In this document: one piece after another, positions 45,980 to 55,210 of the stretch
Layout of the letters: every line of letters begins with the position of its first letter
How positions within the stretch are numbered: position 1 is the first letter of the stretch
Assembly: GCF_017939745.1 (NCBI RefSeq)
Contig: NZ_JAGKQQ010000001.1
Span: forward strand, 930,001 to 994,000
DNA from: Gemmata palustris
Lineage (GTDB): Bacteria > Planctomycetota > Planctomycetia > Gemmatales > Gemmataceae
Length of the DNA stretch: 64,000 nt
Direction of reading: 5' to 3'
Notes under the pieces: generated by a model
The model's database searches: none
The model's input: the letters and a program-made list of their open reading frames with translations, nothing else
Told to the model about the DNA's origin: nothing
Made by a program: the position numbers and the translations under genes

Positions 45980-47836
45980 TTACAGCTTGTCCGGGTTCAG
46001 GTCGTCCGCGTCGGTGCCGCCGAGTGATTGCCGAAGTACCTCGTTCATTACCAGAGTCGCGAGGGGGTTCGTGGCCGCGCCGAATTCGTCAATTGAGCGC
46101 TGGAGTACGTTCAACTCGGACCCGGTGATGGCGGCCCGCAGGGTTTCGCTCGCCGAAGCGATCGCGGCGCGCTGATCCGGTGTGAGCTTGTCCGCGGCCT
46201 GTGCGAGCGCCTTCTTGGTGTGACGTAAGTCGTTTTCGGCCTTGTTCCGTAGCTCGATGAGCCGCCGCGTGGTGAAGTCTTCTTGTGCGTTCTCGATGCT
46301 CTCGTTGACGAGTTGATCGACTTCCGCAGCCGAAAGCCCGTGCGCCGGCTGCACGGTGACTTGTGCCTGCGCGCCGCTGCGCTGCTCCTTCGCGGAAACG
46401 GTGAGGATGCCGTCCTGGTTCACCAGGAACGTGACATCGACCTGCGCGAACTGCGCCGGCATCGGCGGGATGCCCGACAGCTTGAACGTGCCGAGGAACC
46501 GGCAATCCTTCGTAAGTTCGCGCTCGCCCTGATAGATGTTGACCAGGATCGCGGTCTGGTTGTCGGCGCCGGTCGTGTACCGCGTGGTTGCGCGGGCCGG
46601 TACGGTGGTGTTGCGGTGAATCAGCTTGTCCACCACACCGCCCAGTGTTTCGATCCCGAGCGAGAGCGGCACCACGTCGAGCAGGAGCATGTCCCGGCGC
46701 CCGCTCGTGAGGATGTCGGCCTGCACCGCAGCGCCCAGCGCCACGACCTCGTCCGGGTTCAGCCCGGTGTGCGGCGTTTTGGCAAAGAACTCGCCGACGC
46801 GCTTGCGCACATACGGGATTCGCGTCGACCCACCGACGAGAACGACTTCATCGACTTGCGCCGGGGTGAGATTCGCATCGCGAAGTGCGGCCTTGCACCG
46901 ATCCAGGCTGCGATCGATGAGTGGTCGAATCAGTTCCTCGAACTCGGTCCGCGTAACGGTTCGGCGGAACGGCGCGATCATTACCTCGCGCGCGGAAGAA
47001 CTCAGATCGACCACGAACTCCACGGCGTCGGCGGTGCTGAGGGCGATCTTCGTGCGCTCGGCCGCGTCGCGGAGGTGTTGGAGCAATTCGGGATCTTTCG
47101 CAACCCCTTGAAGGTCGATCCCCATCTCTTTGGCCGCGAGGTGCATCAGCAAGCGGTCGAAGTCGTCGCCGCCGAGGTACGTGTCGCCGTTGGTCGCGAG
47201 TACCTTGAATACACCTTCGGCGAGCGACAGCACCGAGCAATCGAACGTGCCGCCGCCGAGGTCGTACACGGCGACCGTGCCGGACCCGCGCCGGTCGAGT
47301 CCGTAGGCGAGCGCTGCGGCGGTCGGCTCGTTCACGATGCGCAGCACGTCCAGCCCCGCGATTCGGCCGGCGTCGCGCGTGGCCTGGCGCTGCGAGTCGT
47401 CGAAGTACGCGGGGACCGTAATGACCGCCTTCGTCGGGTTCCCGGCCCGCTTGCGGACTTCCTTCAGGATCAGCGCGGAGAGCTCCTCCGGCGTGTACTC
47501 GTGCCCCCCAATAGTGACGCGGAGCACCTTTCGATTGTCCCCGGTCTCCCGCTCGACGATCTGGTGCGGGATGAGTTCGAGTTCTTTTTTCAGGTCCGCG
47601 AGCGTGCGGCCCATAAGCCGCTTCACGCTGAAGATGGTGTGTTCCGGGTCGGACAGGGCCCGCTCTTTCGCCGCGCTCCCGACGAGCACGGACCCGTCGT
47701 CGTGAAAGGAAATACAGCTCGGCACGAGCGCGACACCGGCCGCGTCGCGCACGACGACCGGGCGCCCGTTCTCGACATACGCGGCGAGGCTAAAAGTCGT
47801 TCCCAGATCGATACCGACAACGGACGGGTTCATCAT
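45980..47836 (-). CDS. hscA: Hsp70-type chaperone HscA
   Basis: 618 residues, the DnaK fold. ATPase domain: [53 protein letters not shown] and [17 protein letters not shown]. The substrate-binding domain is shorter than in DnaK and ends without the acidic EEVD-like tail of housekeeping Hsp70s. Position next to iscX and near hscB, iscU and iscS marks it as the ISC chaperone, which with HscB transfers clusters from IscU. Tandem ATGs at 47836 and 47833; no obvious ribosome site before them, so the start could be either. Confidence 0.92.
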   Translation of the reverse strand: MMNPSVVGIDLGTTFSLAAYVENGRPVVVRDAAGVALVPSCISFHDDGSVLVGSAAKERALSDPEHTIFSVKRLMGRTLADLKKELELIPHQIVERETGDNRKVLRVTIGGHEYTPEELSALILKEVRKRAGNPTKAVITVPAYFDDSQRQATRDAGRIAGLDVLRIVNEPTAAALAYGLDRRGSGTVAVYDLGGGTFDCSVLSLAEGVFKVLATNGDTYLGGDDFDRLLMHLAAKEMGIDLQGVAKDPELLQHLRDAAERTKIALSTADAVEFVVDLSSSAREVMIAPFRRTVTRTEFEELIRPLIDRSLDRCKAALRDANLTPAQVDEVVLVGGSTRIPYVRKRVGEFFAKTPHTGLNPDEVVALGAAVQADILTSGRRDMLLLDVVPLSLGIETLGGVVDKLIHRNTTVPARATTRYTTGADNQTAILVNIYQGERELTKDCRFLGTFKLSGIPPMPAQFAQVDVTFLVNQDGILTVSAKEQRSGAQAQVTVQPAHGLSAAEVDQLVNESIENAQEDFTTRRLIELRNKAENDLRHTKKALAQAADKLTPDQRAAIASASETLRAAITGSELNVLQRSIDEFGAATNPLATLVMNEVLRQSLGGTDADDLNPDKL

Positions 47837-48040
47837 GATGTTGCGGTGCTTACCGGTTGAATCTCGAAGTGTCCGCGGGCGCGAGGGCATCGAAGCTCGG
47901 GCTTAAACCCGCGGAGACGAATGCACGGAGACGAGGCGGATCGACACACAGAGGCAACTGGATGTACCTCGCACGCCCGTTCCGCCTTTCGGAATGTCGC
48001 GGAGCAGATCGGCCAACGCGGGCGCTCTTCCCGCGCCAGA

Positions 48041-48751
48041 TCAGGGCACCGGCGGCGCTGGAGGGGCGGGCGGGGCGGGCGGGTTGTTCTTCTCTAACAG
48101 CGCTTTCACCTCACCCATCCGGTCATAGATCGCGAACCCGAGGAGGATCAATTCGCAGTAGATTCGAGCCAACAGGAGGTAGAAGGGAACGCCGATGACG
48201 AGATACCCGAGCCCGGCCAAGATGATTTCAACCTTCCCCGAAATCAACCCGTAGAGAACCGCGATGAGCCCGCTACCGATGATAATCAGGGCCGCCAGGA
48301 TGAAGATCACTTTGACAAAAGCCGGTGCGATGAACTCCTTGAAGAACAGAAAGTCCTTCACCATGTTCTTTTCGTTACCGGTCCTCTTTGGCTTGCGCGC
48401 GGGAATGTCGTCCTCGGCGTCGTCCTCGTACTTCCGCTTCTTCTTGACGTCCCGTGCGTCCTCTTCATCGTCGTCGCGTGAGCGGCCCTTCGGGGGCTTC
48501 GGCGCTTTTGCGGCTCGAGATGGCCGCAGTTCCTCTTCCCCTCCGGCATCGAAATCAAAGGCGCCGCCGACCGATGACGCGGGGGCCACCGGCGCGGGTG
48601 GCGGGGGCGCTTTGGGTGCGGCGTTTTGGTAGTCCAGTCCTTCCTCGGTCACGACGACCGGGGTGCCGCAGTTCTTGCACGTGAATTTGCGGCCGATGAC
48701 CGATGCGTTCACGTTGTACGCGGTTCCGCACTTGGGACAGGCGTTCTTCAT
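48041..48751 (-). CDS. Zinc-ribbon membrane protein (DUF4282-like) in the isc region
   Basis: 236 residues from the ATG at 48751. The N-terminal zinc ribbon has ACPKCGTAYNVNASVIGRKF then TCKNCGTPVVV. A Pro/Ala linker and a highly charged segment (EDARDVKKKRKYEDDAEDDI) follow, then two membrane segments in VIFILAALIIIGSGLIAVLY and LAGLGYLVIGVPFYLLLARI. The C-terminal half resembles DUF4282 family membrane proteins. Function unknown; it sits between tRNA-Val and hscA, read in the same direction. Confidence 0.78.
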   Translation of the reverse strand: MKNACPKCGTAYNVNASVIGRKFTCKNCGTPVVVTEEGLDYQNAAPKAPPPPAPVAPASSVGGAFDFDAGGEEELRPSRAAKAPKPPKGRSRDDDEEDARDVKKKRKYEDDAEDDIPARKPKRTGNEKNMVKDFLFFKEFIAPAFVKVIFILAALIIIGSGLIAVLYGLISGKVEIILAGLGYLVIGVPFYLLLARIYCELILLGFAIYDRMGEVKALLEKNNPPAPPAPPAPPVP

Positions 48752-48782
48752 GGAGAACTCGGGGCGGGAAATGTGTGAAAAG

Positions 48783-48855
48783 TGGGCGTGGAGGGACTCG
48801 AACCCCCGACTTCCTCCTTGTAAGGGAGGCACTCTAACCGCTGAGTTACACGCCC
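48783..48855 (-). tRNA. tRNA-Val (anticodon UAC)
   Basis: Read on the minus strand: GGGCGTG acceptor with discriminator A; D-arm region TAACTCAGCGGTTAGAG; anticodon arm CCTCC-CTTACAA-GGAGG with anticodon UAC; T-arm CGGGGGTTCGAGTCCC. 73 nt, canonical cloverleaf with all helices paired, CCA not encoded. It lies inside the isc-region gene string, between the zinc-ribbon gene and the AhpD-like gene. Confidence 0.95.
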
Positions 48856-48863
48856 AAAAACTA

Positions 48864-49166
48864 TCACCCGATGGCGTGGGTGCCGTGGGTCACGGCTCCG
48901 CCCGCGCGAAGGGCCGCGGCCACCAGTGTCGCCTCGGTCAGTTCGGCCTCCGTTGCGCCGGCGGCCTTCGCCTTCTTGACGTGGACGTCGATGCAATACA
49001 GGCACTGTGTCGTAACGGCCACCGCCACGGCGATCAGCTCTTTGACTTTTACGGACAGCGCGCCGTCTTTGAACACCGCCGCGTTCAGCGCATCAAAGGC
49101 CGCCATGCCCTCCGGGGCCAACTCCTTCATCGTCTTGAGTTTCTTCAAGTTCGCCGGGTCGTACAT
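48864..49166 (-). CDS. AhpD-like/carboxymuconolactone decarboxylase-family protein
   Basis: 100 residues, all helical, with the family core VKELIAVAVAVTTQCLYCID followed by VHVKKAKAAGATEAELTEA. The Cys-x-x-Cys-x-x-x-His motif (CLYCIDVH) is that of AhpD-type alkylhydroperoxidases, which use the Cys pair as a thiol peroxidase. It begins 12 bp after the hscB stop, so it is probably co-transcribed with the isc genes, which fits oxidative-stress protection of cluster assembly; that link is inference. Short but complete for the family. Confidence 0.87.
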   Translation of the reverse strand: MYDPANLKKLKTMKELAPEGMAAFDALNAAVFKDGALSVKVKELIAVAVAVTTQCLYCIDVHVKKAKAAGATEAELTEATLVAAALRAGGAVTHGTHAIG

Positions 49167-49178
49167 CGTGGCTCCCGT

Positions 49179-49703
49179 TCAGTCGTGGAGGTCGCGGAGC
49201 AATCCGCGAACGTACTTCGCCGCGTTCAACAGACCCCGCACTCGAATCCGAAGGTTCGCGCGCTGCGCGTCTTCGGGCGGGAGCGCGGCGAGTTGCTCGA
49301 ACAGTCCCGCCGCGTCACTCATCAGTCCGTCGAACCGGGCGCTGAAGGCCCGTTCGAGGCGCTCCGTTTCGGGCCGCTTTCCCCGGGCCGTCTCGATCTC
49401 CTCGCGGGCGTCGAGCATTTCCGCGAGGAACGCGGGCGGCACCTGTTTGTGTTCCGCCGCACTGGGGCCGCCTTCGAGCGCGAGCAGGTGTTCGGCGCGG
49501 GCGAACGGATCGCGGAGTGTGTTGTATGCCTCGTTGACCGCGGCTGACAGTTCTAGACTCGCGTTTAGGTCCGCCGACGAGCCCGCGAGGTGGAAGTCGG
49601 GGTGAACCGCGCGCGACCGCGCCAAGTACGCTCGCTCCAGTTCGCCCGCATCAACAGTAAACCGCCTCGGAAGGCCGAGGCGGTGGAAGTGGTCTTCGAG
49701 CAT
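49179..49703 (-). CDS. hscB: J-domain co-chaperone HscB
   Basis: 174 residues. The J-domain has HFHRLGLPRRFTVDAGELER and the HPD tripeptide in RSRAVHPDFHLAGSSADLN, needed to stimulate HscA. A C-terminal helical domain (QVPPAFLAEMLDAREEIETA and ANLRIRVRGLLNAAKYVRGL) binds IscU. Length and layout are normal. 80 bp downstream of the iscA stop in the isc gene order. Confidence 0.94.
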   Translation of the reverse strand: MLEDHFHRLGLPRRFTVDAGELERAYLARSRAVHPDFHLAGSSADLNASLELSAAVNEAYNTLRDPFARAEHLLALEGGPSAAEHKQVPPAFLAEMLDAREEIETARGKRPETERLERAFSARFDGLMSDAAGLFEQLAALPPEDAQRANLRIRVRGLLNAAKYVRGLLRDLHD

Positions 49704-49783
49704 AGTGTTCGGTGTTCAGTTCTCAGTGTTCAATCAATCGAGAACGCTCGGCGGACTGGTTCGACCGAGAACGAAACACCTCC

Positions 49784-50197
49784 TTACATGCTGTACGAGC
49801 TACCGCACCCGCAGGTGCTCTTGGCTTGCGGGTTCGAGATCGTGAAGCCGCGCTTGTTGAGGTCGTCGTGGAAGTCCACGGTGGCGCCGTTGAGGTACAG
49901 GAGCGAGCGCTTGTCCACAACCACTTCGATGCCGTGGAACTCGAACTTGTGGTCCGACTTCTCGTCGTACTTGGCGTCGAGGTCGAGCTTGTTCTGGAAC
50001 CCGCTGCACCCACCGCCCTGCACGCGGACGCGGAGGTACAGGGTGCCGCCCGGCTCGATCTCCTTGCGCTCGGTCATCTCGGCGATGTGGCGCTTGACTT
50101 CCAGCGCGGCCTTTTCCGTCACAACGACGGGCGGCGCGGCCGGAGGCGCGTCCTTGAGGCCCAACCCTTGAGTTTCGGTCGCAACAGCGGTGGACAT
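49784..50197 (-). CDS. iscA: A-type iron-sulfur carrier (IscA/ErpA-like)
   Basis: 137 residues. The three Cys ligands are in GGGCSGFQ (Cys64) and CGCGSSYS (Cys129, Cys131), as in IscA, ErpA and SufA. It carries an N-terminal extension of about 25 residues (TETQGLGLKDAPPAAPPVVV) before the conserved start. ATG at 50197 with AAAGGTG upstream is preferred; a GTG three codons earlier is possible. The name is assigned by position in the isc locus: sequence alone does not separate IscA from ErpA. Confidence 0.9.
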   Translation of the reverse strand: MSTAVATETQGLGLKDAPPAAPPVVVTEKAALEVKRHIAEMTERKEIEPGGTLYLRVRVQGGGCSGFQNKLDLDAKYDEKSDHKFEFHGIEVVVDKRSLLYLNGATVDFHDDLNKRGFTISNPQAKSTCGCGSSYSM

Positions 50198-50271
50198 CGT
50201 AATCACCTTTCGTTCGGTCGAGGGATCGGGTCGAATTTGTTATGGGATTATACCGCGGCCCGGGTGCCGAG

Positions 50272-50706
50272 TTACACCCCGGCCGGTTCCGGTTTCGCGC
50301 TTTTTTCAGCGGGCGCGTCGGTCGTGTCTTGCTTCTCGTGGTAGTTCTTCAGGGCCGCTTTGATCGCGTCCTCGGCCAGCACGGAGCAGTGGACCTTGAC
50401 CGGCGGGAGCGCGAGTTCTTCTACGATCTCGGTGTTCTTGATCGTGAGGGCTTCGTCCACCGTCTTGCCCTTGAGCCATTCGGTCGCGAGGCTACTCGAC
50501 GCAATCGCCGACCCGCACCCGAACGTCTTGAACTTCGCGTCCTCAATGACGCCCGTGTCCGGGTTCACCTTGATTTGGAGCCGCATCACGTCGCCGCACT
50601 CCGGCGCGCCGACGAGCCCCGTGCCCACGCTCGGGTCCGCGATATCGAAGCTCCCGACGTTCCGCGGGTTGTTGTAGTGGTCGAGTACCTTTTCGCTGTA
50701 CGGCAT
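50272..50706 (-). CDS. iscU: Iron-sulfur scaffold IscU
   Basis: 144 residues. Three cluster-ligand Cys at 37 (GAPECGDVM), 64 (TFGCGSAIASSSLA) and 107 (VKVHCSVLAED), matching the E. coli spacing almost exactly. The HscA-binding motif LPPVK is present just before Cys107. A Glu/Lys/Pro-rich tail after residue 117 is longer than usual. It follows iscS by 50 bp and precedes iscA. Builds [2Fe-2S] and [4Fe-4S] clusters with sulfur from IscS. Confidence 0.96.
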   Translation of the reverse strand: MPYSEKVLDHYNNPRNVGSFDIADPSVGTGLVGAPECGDVMRLQIKVNPDTGVIEDAKFKTFGCGSAIASSSLATEWLKGKTVDEALTIKNTEIVEELALPPVKVHCSVLAEDAIKAALKNYHEKQDTTDAPAEKSAKPEPAGV

Positions 50707-50756
50707 GTCGCTCTCCTACAAAATATGATGCGGCCAACGACCGCGGAGGTTCAGAA

Positions 50757-51974
50757 TTAGTGCCCGGCCCACTCGATGGACTTCAGGTCGATGCCCGCTT
50801 GCACCATTTCGTACAGCGGGGACATCGCGCGGAGGCGGTTGACCTCGCGGACGACCAGTTCGACGACGAAGTCCACTTCCGCCTCGGTGTTGAAGCGGCC
50901 CAGCCCGAACCGGATGCTGGAGTGCGCGAGCTCGTCGCCCACGCCCAGTGCCCGGAGGACGTAGCTCGGTTCGAGGCTCGCGCTCGTGCAGGCGGACCCG
51001 CTCGACACGGCCACGTCCTTGATGCCCATCATGAGCCCCTCGCCCTCGACGTAGGCGAAGCTGATGTTCGCGCTGCCGGGGAGGCGCTCGGTGGGGTGCC
51101 CGTTCAGGTAGCTCTCGGGGAGCTTGTCCATGATGCCCTTGCGGAGCCGCTCGCGGAGGGCGAAGGTCCGCTGCGTCTCTTCCGGCATTTCCGCCTTCGC
51201 GATCGCGCACGCGACGCCGAGGCCGACGATCAGCGGAACCGGGAGCGTGCCGGATCGCATCCCGCGCTCGTGCCCGCCGCCGTCGATCTGCGGTTCGAGA
51301 CGGACGCGCGGGTCTTTCTTGCGGACGTACAGCGCGCCGATGCCCTTCGGCCCGTAAATCTTGTGCGCGGTCAGGCTCAGCAGGTCGATCCCCATGTCTT
51401 CCACGTCGAGCGGGATCTTGCCGACCGCTTGCACCGCGTCCGTGTGGAAGAGGATACCTTTCTCTTTGCATAGCCGGCCGATGTCGCGGACCGGTTGGAG
51501 GCTGCCGATCTCGTTGTTCGCGGCCATGATCGACACGAGCACCGTTTTGTCGGTGAGCACCTCGCGGATCTGCTCGGCGTGGACCTGGCCGTACTTATCG
51601 ACCGGCAGGTACGTGACCCGGAACCCGTCGCGCTCGAGCCGCTTGCAGGTGTCGAGCGTGGCCTTGTGCTCGGTCGCCTGCGTGACGACGTGGTTGCCCT
51701 TTTTCTTGTACATCGCCGCAACGCCCTTGATCGCAAGGTTGTTGCTCTCGGTCGCGCCGCTCGTGAAGATGACTTCCTTCGCGCTCGCGCCGATGATCCC
51801 CGCGATCTGTCCGCGGGCCGTTTCGACGGCTTCTTCGGCTTCCCAGCCGAACGGGTGGTTGCGGCTGGCCGCGTTCCCGTACTTTTCGGTGAAGTAGGGC
51901 AGCATCGCTTCCACCACGCGCGGGTCGGTGCGGGTGGTCGCGTTGTTGTCCATGTAAACCGGCATCTTCGTCAT
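50757..51974 (-). CDS. iscS: Cysteine desulfurase IscS
   Basis: 405 residues. PLP enzyme that takes sulfur from cysteine. The PLP-Lys is in [20 protein letters not shown]; other PLP contacts are in [15 protein letters not shown] and [18 protein letters not shown]. The mobile catalytic loop [20 protein letters not shown] has the persulfide Cys. The N-terminus is [20 protein letters not shown] from the ATG at 51974; upstream in-frame codons to 52061 lie in the iscR gap. The extended catalytic loop is that of the IscS type. Confidence 0.96.
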   Translation of the reverse strand: MTKMPVYMDNNATTRTDPRVVEAMLPYFTEKYGNAASRNHPFGWEAEEAVETARGQIAGIIGASAKEVIFTSGATESNNLAIKGVAAMYKKKGNHVVTQATEHKATLDTCKRLERDGFRVTYLPVDKYGQVHAEQIREVLTDKTVLVSIMAANNEIGSLQPVRDIGRLCKEKGILFHTDAVQAVGKIPLDVEDMGIDLLSLTAHKIYGPKGIGALYVRKKDPRVRLEPQIDGGGHERGMRSGTLPVPLIVGLGVACAIAKAEMPEETQRTFALRERLRKGIMDKLPESYLNGHPTERLPGSANISFAYVEGEGLMMGIKDVAVSSGSACTSASLEPSYVLRALGVGDELAHSSIRFGLGRFNTEAEVDFVVELVVREVNRLRAMSPLYEMVQAGIDLKSIEWAGH

Positions 51975-52038
51975 GATCGTATCCGAGTCCTGGTGCCGTT
52001 GGGCGGCTGTTGTGGTGCGGGGCAGGGGGCTACCGCCG

Positions 52039-52530
52039 TCACGCCGGGGAAGGTTGTTCAACTGTGTTGGCCGAACAGCACCCGGTCGCGGCCAAAAGGG
52101 GCAGCGCGTGGAGCGCGGACGGTTTCGCTTTTGGGTCGAAGAGTTCGACGAGCATGACTCCTTGCAACACGCCCATCAGTCGCTGATGGACGTCCGCCAT
52201 CGGCCCTTTCACCGTGCAGGAGGTCGCGTGCGAACAGGCTTCGGCCCGGGCGTCGGTGGTGTGGTTACATACCGTGAGTTGGAACCCGTCTTCCACCGTT
52301 TCGAGCAGTTCCGCGAGACTGGTGGTGGCCGCGTCGCGGGCGAGTGCGTACCCGCCCTTGACCCCGCGGTGGCTCGCGACGAACCCGTTCTGGCACAGTT
52401 CTTTGAGGATGTTCGCCACGAACGAGCGGCTGAGGCCGAACTGCTCCGCGATCGCGCGAGCGGTCCCGCCTTCCTTCCGCTGGTGAAGATACGAGAGTAT
52501 GAGGAGGGCGTAATCGGCCTTGCGACTCAT
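52039..52530 (-). CDS. iscR: Rrf2-family iron-sulfur regulator IscR-like
   Basis: 163 residues from the ATG at 52530 ([20 protein letters not shown]). The winged HTH has [20 protein letters not shown] and the wing [14 protein letters not shown]. Three candidate cluster Cys are in [20 protein letters not shown] followed by CTVKGP (spacing C-x10-C-x5-C; E. coli IscR has C-x5-C-x5-C). It is the first gene of the isc string, as expected for an autoregulator of the operon. The intergenic region to the divergent glycosyltransferase (52531-52709) should hold the promoter; no box could be assigned with confidence. Confidence 0.9.
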   Translation of the reverse strand: MSRKADYALLILSYLHQRKEGGTARAIAEQFGLSRSFVANILKELCQNGFVASHRGVKGGYALARDAATTSLAELLETVEDGFQLTVCNHTTDARAEACSHATSCTVKGPMADVHQRLMGVLQGVMLVELFDPKAKPSALHALPLLAATGCCSANTVEQPSPA

Positions 52531-52709
52531 CAGTGTCACGGCTCGCCCTCGCCCGAGTGAAACAGTGCTTTCGGGAATCAGCACTCCCGCTATTCCATTT
52601 CTACCCGAGGAACCGCAGCCGACAAGTGCTATTTCGCCAACGACCGCACTTTACGCACCTTCGGGGAGTTGCTAAATGGCGAGCGCCAGGCCAACTTGGG
52701 AGCACCCGC

Positions 52710-53558
52710 ATGGACGCGGCAAATCGCGCAGGACTGAGTCTCGTGATCCCCGCCTTTAACGAGGCCGCGGTGATTGCGCGTGCGATCGCCGAAGCGGAAA
52801 CTGCGCTCGCTGCGCACTTTGAGGCGTTCGAGTTGCTGGTCGTCGATGACGGCAGTTCCGACGACACCGCTGCGGAAGTGCGCAACGCCCTTCCGGGCGC
52901 GCCGCACACGCGACTCCTGCGGCACGAGGGGAATCGCGGGTACGGTGCCGCGCTCCGCACGGGGTTCGAGGCCGCGCGGTTCGAGTTGGTCGCTTTTACG
53001 GACGCGGACTGTCAGTTCGACCTCACGGATTTGGCGCGGCTCGTGGACCTCGCGACCGAGGTGCCGGTCGCGGTCGGGTACCGTGCCGACCGAAAAGATC
53101 CCTGGCGCCGGCGGTTCCTGTCGTGGGGGTACAACGTGATGGCCCGCGCGCTGCTCGGGACGCGGGTCCGTGACGTCGATTGCGCGCTGAAGATTTTTCG
53201 GCGCACCGTCCTCGCGGGGCTGATGCCGGAGTCGCGCGGGTTCTTCGTGAACACCGAGATGATGACCCGCGCGCGACAACTGAACCTGCCAGTGACCGAA
53301 ATACCCGTCACGCACCGCCCCCGAGCTGGGGGCGAGAGCAAAGTATCTCTGCGCGAAGTTCCGCGAACGGCCCGAAAGCTGTTCTCTTTCTGGTGGCGCG
53401 AAGTGGTTCGCGGAACGTCACCCGTACTCACGCCGGCGGTGTTCCAGACGAAGGTGCCGGTTCCGCAAGTAGTTGACGCACTAGAGCGTGTGCCTGCTCC
53501 TTCGTTGTCGCGCGACCCTCAAGTTGTGCCTCCCGCACGGCATCGAGCAGCCGCTTGA
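52710..53558 (+). CDS. Family 2 glycosyltransferase (dolichyl-phosphate mannose synthase-like)
   Basis: 282 residues from the ATG at 52710. GT-A fold: LSLVIPAFNEAAVIARAIAE, VVDDGSSDDTAAEV, the D-x-D region AFTDADCQFDLTDL, RRRFLSWGYNVMARALLGTR and FFVNTEMMTRARQLNLPVTE. These match polyprenyl-phosphate sugar synthases, but no C-terminal membrane segments are visible. Its last 131 bp overlap the 3' end of the CCA-adding enzyme gene on the other strand; the final 40 or so residues may not be conserved. Divergent from iscR. Confidence 0.88.
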   Translation: MDAANRAGLSLVIPAFNEAAVIARAIAEAETALAAHFEAFELLVVDDGSSDDTAAEVRNALPGAPHTRLLRHEGNRGYGAALRTGFEAARFELVAFTDADCQFDLTDLARLVDLATEVPVAVGYRADRKDPWRRRFLSWGYNVMARALLGTRVRDVDCALKIFRRTVLAGLMPESRGFFVNTEMMTRARQLNLPVTEIPVTHRPRAGGESKVSLREVPRTARKLFSFWWREVVRGTSPVLTPAVFQTKVPVPQVVDALERVPAPSLSRDPQVVPPARHRAAA

Positions 53559-54798
53559 ACGCGGGGCCGGGCTTCAATCCTCGGGCAATCAAGTCTTCAC
53601 CGGTCAGCACCGGTGGCGGGTTCAATTCTTCCGGGGGCGTGTCTCTCAGCACGCGCTCGCAGAACTCGACGTGTTCGAGACTGCCTCCACGCGCAAGTGC
53701 GATGGCCCGGTGCAGTGCCAACAATTCGTCGATGCCGGGGTGAACGAGGATCGTCTTCAGCTTGCTCGCGCGCATTGTGGACGCATCAACGAGATACCCC
53801 TGTTTCTCCACGAGCCAACTCAACCGCACCGTTTCGACGTTTGACAGTTTCAGCCGTTCGGCGATGCGCTCGGTGGTCGCTTTGCCAACAGTGTGCAGCA
53901 CCGCGGCGAACACGAGGGGGAAGGAGGCGACTGAAGAACCTAACCCCCCAACCCCCTTCCCTAAAAAGGAAGGGGGAGAAAAATCATCGCTGGTATTAAG
54001 CCCCTCTCCGTTTAGGGGAGGGGTTGGGGAGGGGTTGTTTTGACCTCCCCCCAACCCCTCCACCACGCGGACCGCGTCCGCCCACACGTCGGCGGCCGCG
54101 ATCTCGGGAAGTATCGCCGCAGCCAATCCCAGTTCGTGCAGCAGTTCCAGTCCGCGTGCGCGGTTCGGGTGAACGAGCAGTTTGCGTAATTCCTCTGCTA
54201 TCCGCTCCGCGGACACCACTTGGATTTGTGGTGCCATTGCTCGAGCGGCGGCGTGCGTGGCGGGGTCGATGGCGAGCGCGAATCGCGTGGCCATCCGCGC
54301 CGCACGCAGGATGCGCAACTTGTCTTCGGTGAAGCGCGCGACCGGGTCGCCGATCGCACGCAGAACCTTCGCGTCGAGGTCCCCGCGCCCGCCGACGAAG
54401 TCGATGAGTTCCGCTCTCACCGGGTCGAAGAACATGCCGTTGATGGTGAAGTCGCGGCGCTGGGCGTCTTCTTCGGGCGACGAGAACCGGACCGTCTCGG
54501 GGCGCCGACCGTCGATGTAAACGCCATCGGCGCGGAAGCTCGCGACCTCGATCGTGAGCCATTCGCCGTCGTCGCTCTTCGGCCCGATGACCTGCACGAC
54601 GCCGAAGTGTGCGCCGATCTCGTTCCGCCGACGGAATAGAGGTCGCAGTTGTTCGGGACGGGCAGACGTGGCAACGTCATAGTCTGCGGGGACGAGGCCG
54701 AGGAGCTCGTCGCGCACGCACCCACCGGCCCAGAGTGCCGAGAAACCGGCGCTCTGGAGTTTGCGGACGACGTCGAGTGCGAATTCGCGGTCGGTCAT
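53428..54798 (-). CDS. CCA-adding tRNA nucleotidyltransferase (or poly(A) polymerase-like) with in-frame repeat
   Basis: 456 residues. Head domain: FSALWAGGCVRDELLGLVPA, then DYDVATSARPEQL with the metal-binding D-x-D, RRDFTINGMFFDPVRAELID and DPVARFTEDKLRILRAARMA with the neck motif. The class II nucleotidyltransferase layout is complete. Between residues about 250 and 290 lies GGGQNNPSPTPPLNGEGLN, then DDFSPPSFLGKGVGGLG, a low-complexity insert encoded by a DNA repeat. The rest of the tail (KATTERIAERLKLSNVETVR) resumes the helical family pattern. No tRNA gene in this window encodes CCA, so this enzyme is needed for their maturation. Confidence 0.88.
   Translation of the reverse strand: MTDREFALDVVRKLQSAGFSALWAGGCVRDELLGLVPADYDVATSARPEQLRPLFRRRNEIGAHFGVVQVIGPKSDDGEWLTIEVASFRADGVYIDGRRPETVRFSSPEEDAQRRDFTINGMFFDPVRAELIDFVGGRGDLDAKVLRAIGDPVARFTEDKLRILRAARMATRFALAIDPATHAAARAMAPQIQVVSAERIAEELRKLLVHPNRARGLELLHELGLAAAILPEIAAADVWADAVRVVEGLGGGQNNPSPTPPLNGEGLNTSDDFSPPSFLGKGVGGLGSSVASFPLVFAAVLHTVGKATTERIAERLKLSNVETVRLSWLVEKQGYLVDASTMRASKLKTILVHPGIDELLALHRAIALARGGSLEHVEFCERVLRDTPPEELNPPPVLTGEDLIARGLKPGPAFKRLLDAVREAQLEGRATTKEQAHALVRQLLAEPAPSSGTPPA
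53940..54050. repeat. Hairpin repeat pair inserted in frame in the CCA-enzyme gene
   Basis: Two palindromic units are joined by about 25 bases. The first has CCCCCTTCC (53952-53960) and GGAAGGGGG (53968-53976) around ctaaaaa. The second has CCCCTCTCCG...GGGGAGGGG near 54001-54022, followed by ggttggggagggg. The whole stretch keeps the reading frame open. It resembles the small hairpin repeats common between genes in planctomycetes and cyanobacteria, but here sits inside a coding sequence. Confidence 0.7.
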
Positions 54799-54886
54799 AT
54801 CTGTCGAGACGGTGATTCGGGGTTCGCGGCACGGCTTCGAGTTGATGTTATGGTCCCGGCGGCCCGAAACCCGAGTCGGCGCTCAC

Positions 54887-54990
54887 GCGGCTAACATTTG
54901 CTAACATTTTCGGCTCCGCGCCGGTGTACCGCGAATTCTCCGGGCGAAACGCAGAATTCCACGAGTGCGCGGCTAACATTCGCTGACATC
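54887..54990. repeat. Two copies of a GCGGCTAACATT(T/C)GCT(A/G)ACAT repeat
   Basis: Copy 1 at 54887-54909 reads GCGGCTAACATTTGCTAACAT; copy 2 at 54969-54989 reads GCGGCTAACATTCGCTGACAT, 82 bp apart. Each contains two CTAACAT or CTGACAT half-units spaced 10 bp apart, about one helical turn. They lie just upstream of the CCA-enzyme start (54798, minus strand). Interspersed repeat or protein-binding sites are both possible. Confidence 0.5.
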
Positions 54991-55105
54991 CGCAGACTAT
55001 TTCGTCGGTAAACGCCGTCCCATGAACCATTCCGGGACTCGGCCGTCGCGTCACATCGGAATCGATACTGGACGGGTGTTTATTTTATGTCCGGTAAGTG
55101 TCCAG

Positions 55106-55148
55106 AAACAAAAGCGCCCCGGACGAGCTTTCGCCGGCTCGCCGGGGC
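55106..55148 (-). terminator. Rho-independent terminator ending the tRNA-like locus
   Basis: On the minus strand: stem GCCCCGG/CCGGGGC and, after a one-base bulge, CGAGC/GCTCG, with an 8-base loop, then GCTTTTGTTT. Twelve base pairs in total. It lies downstream of both tRNA-like units and shows that this strand is transcribed. Confidence 0.85.
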
Positions 55149-55210
55149 TTGGCCCTACAAGCTCGCGCCTGCGGGTGTGCCGTCTCAGGGAGTGTCCACG
55201 ATCTCCGGTC

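Noticed and set aside
46283..47860. A 525-codon open frame antisense to hscA
   Set aside because: High-GC shadow of a well-conserved gene; no domain or ribosome site. The same applies to long antisense frames over the FAD gene, the PSCyt and DUF1501 genes and the replication protein (23157-25403).
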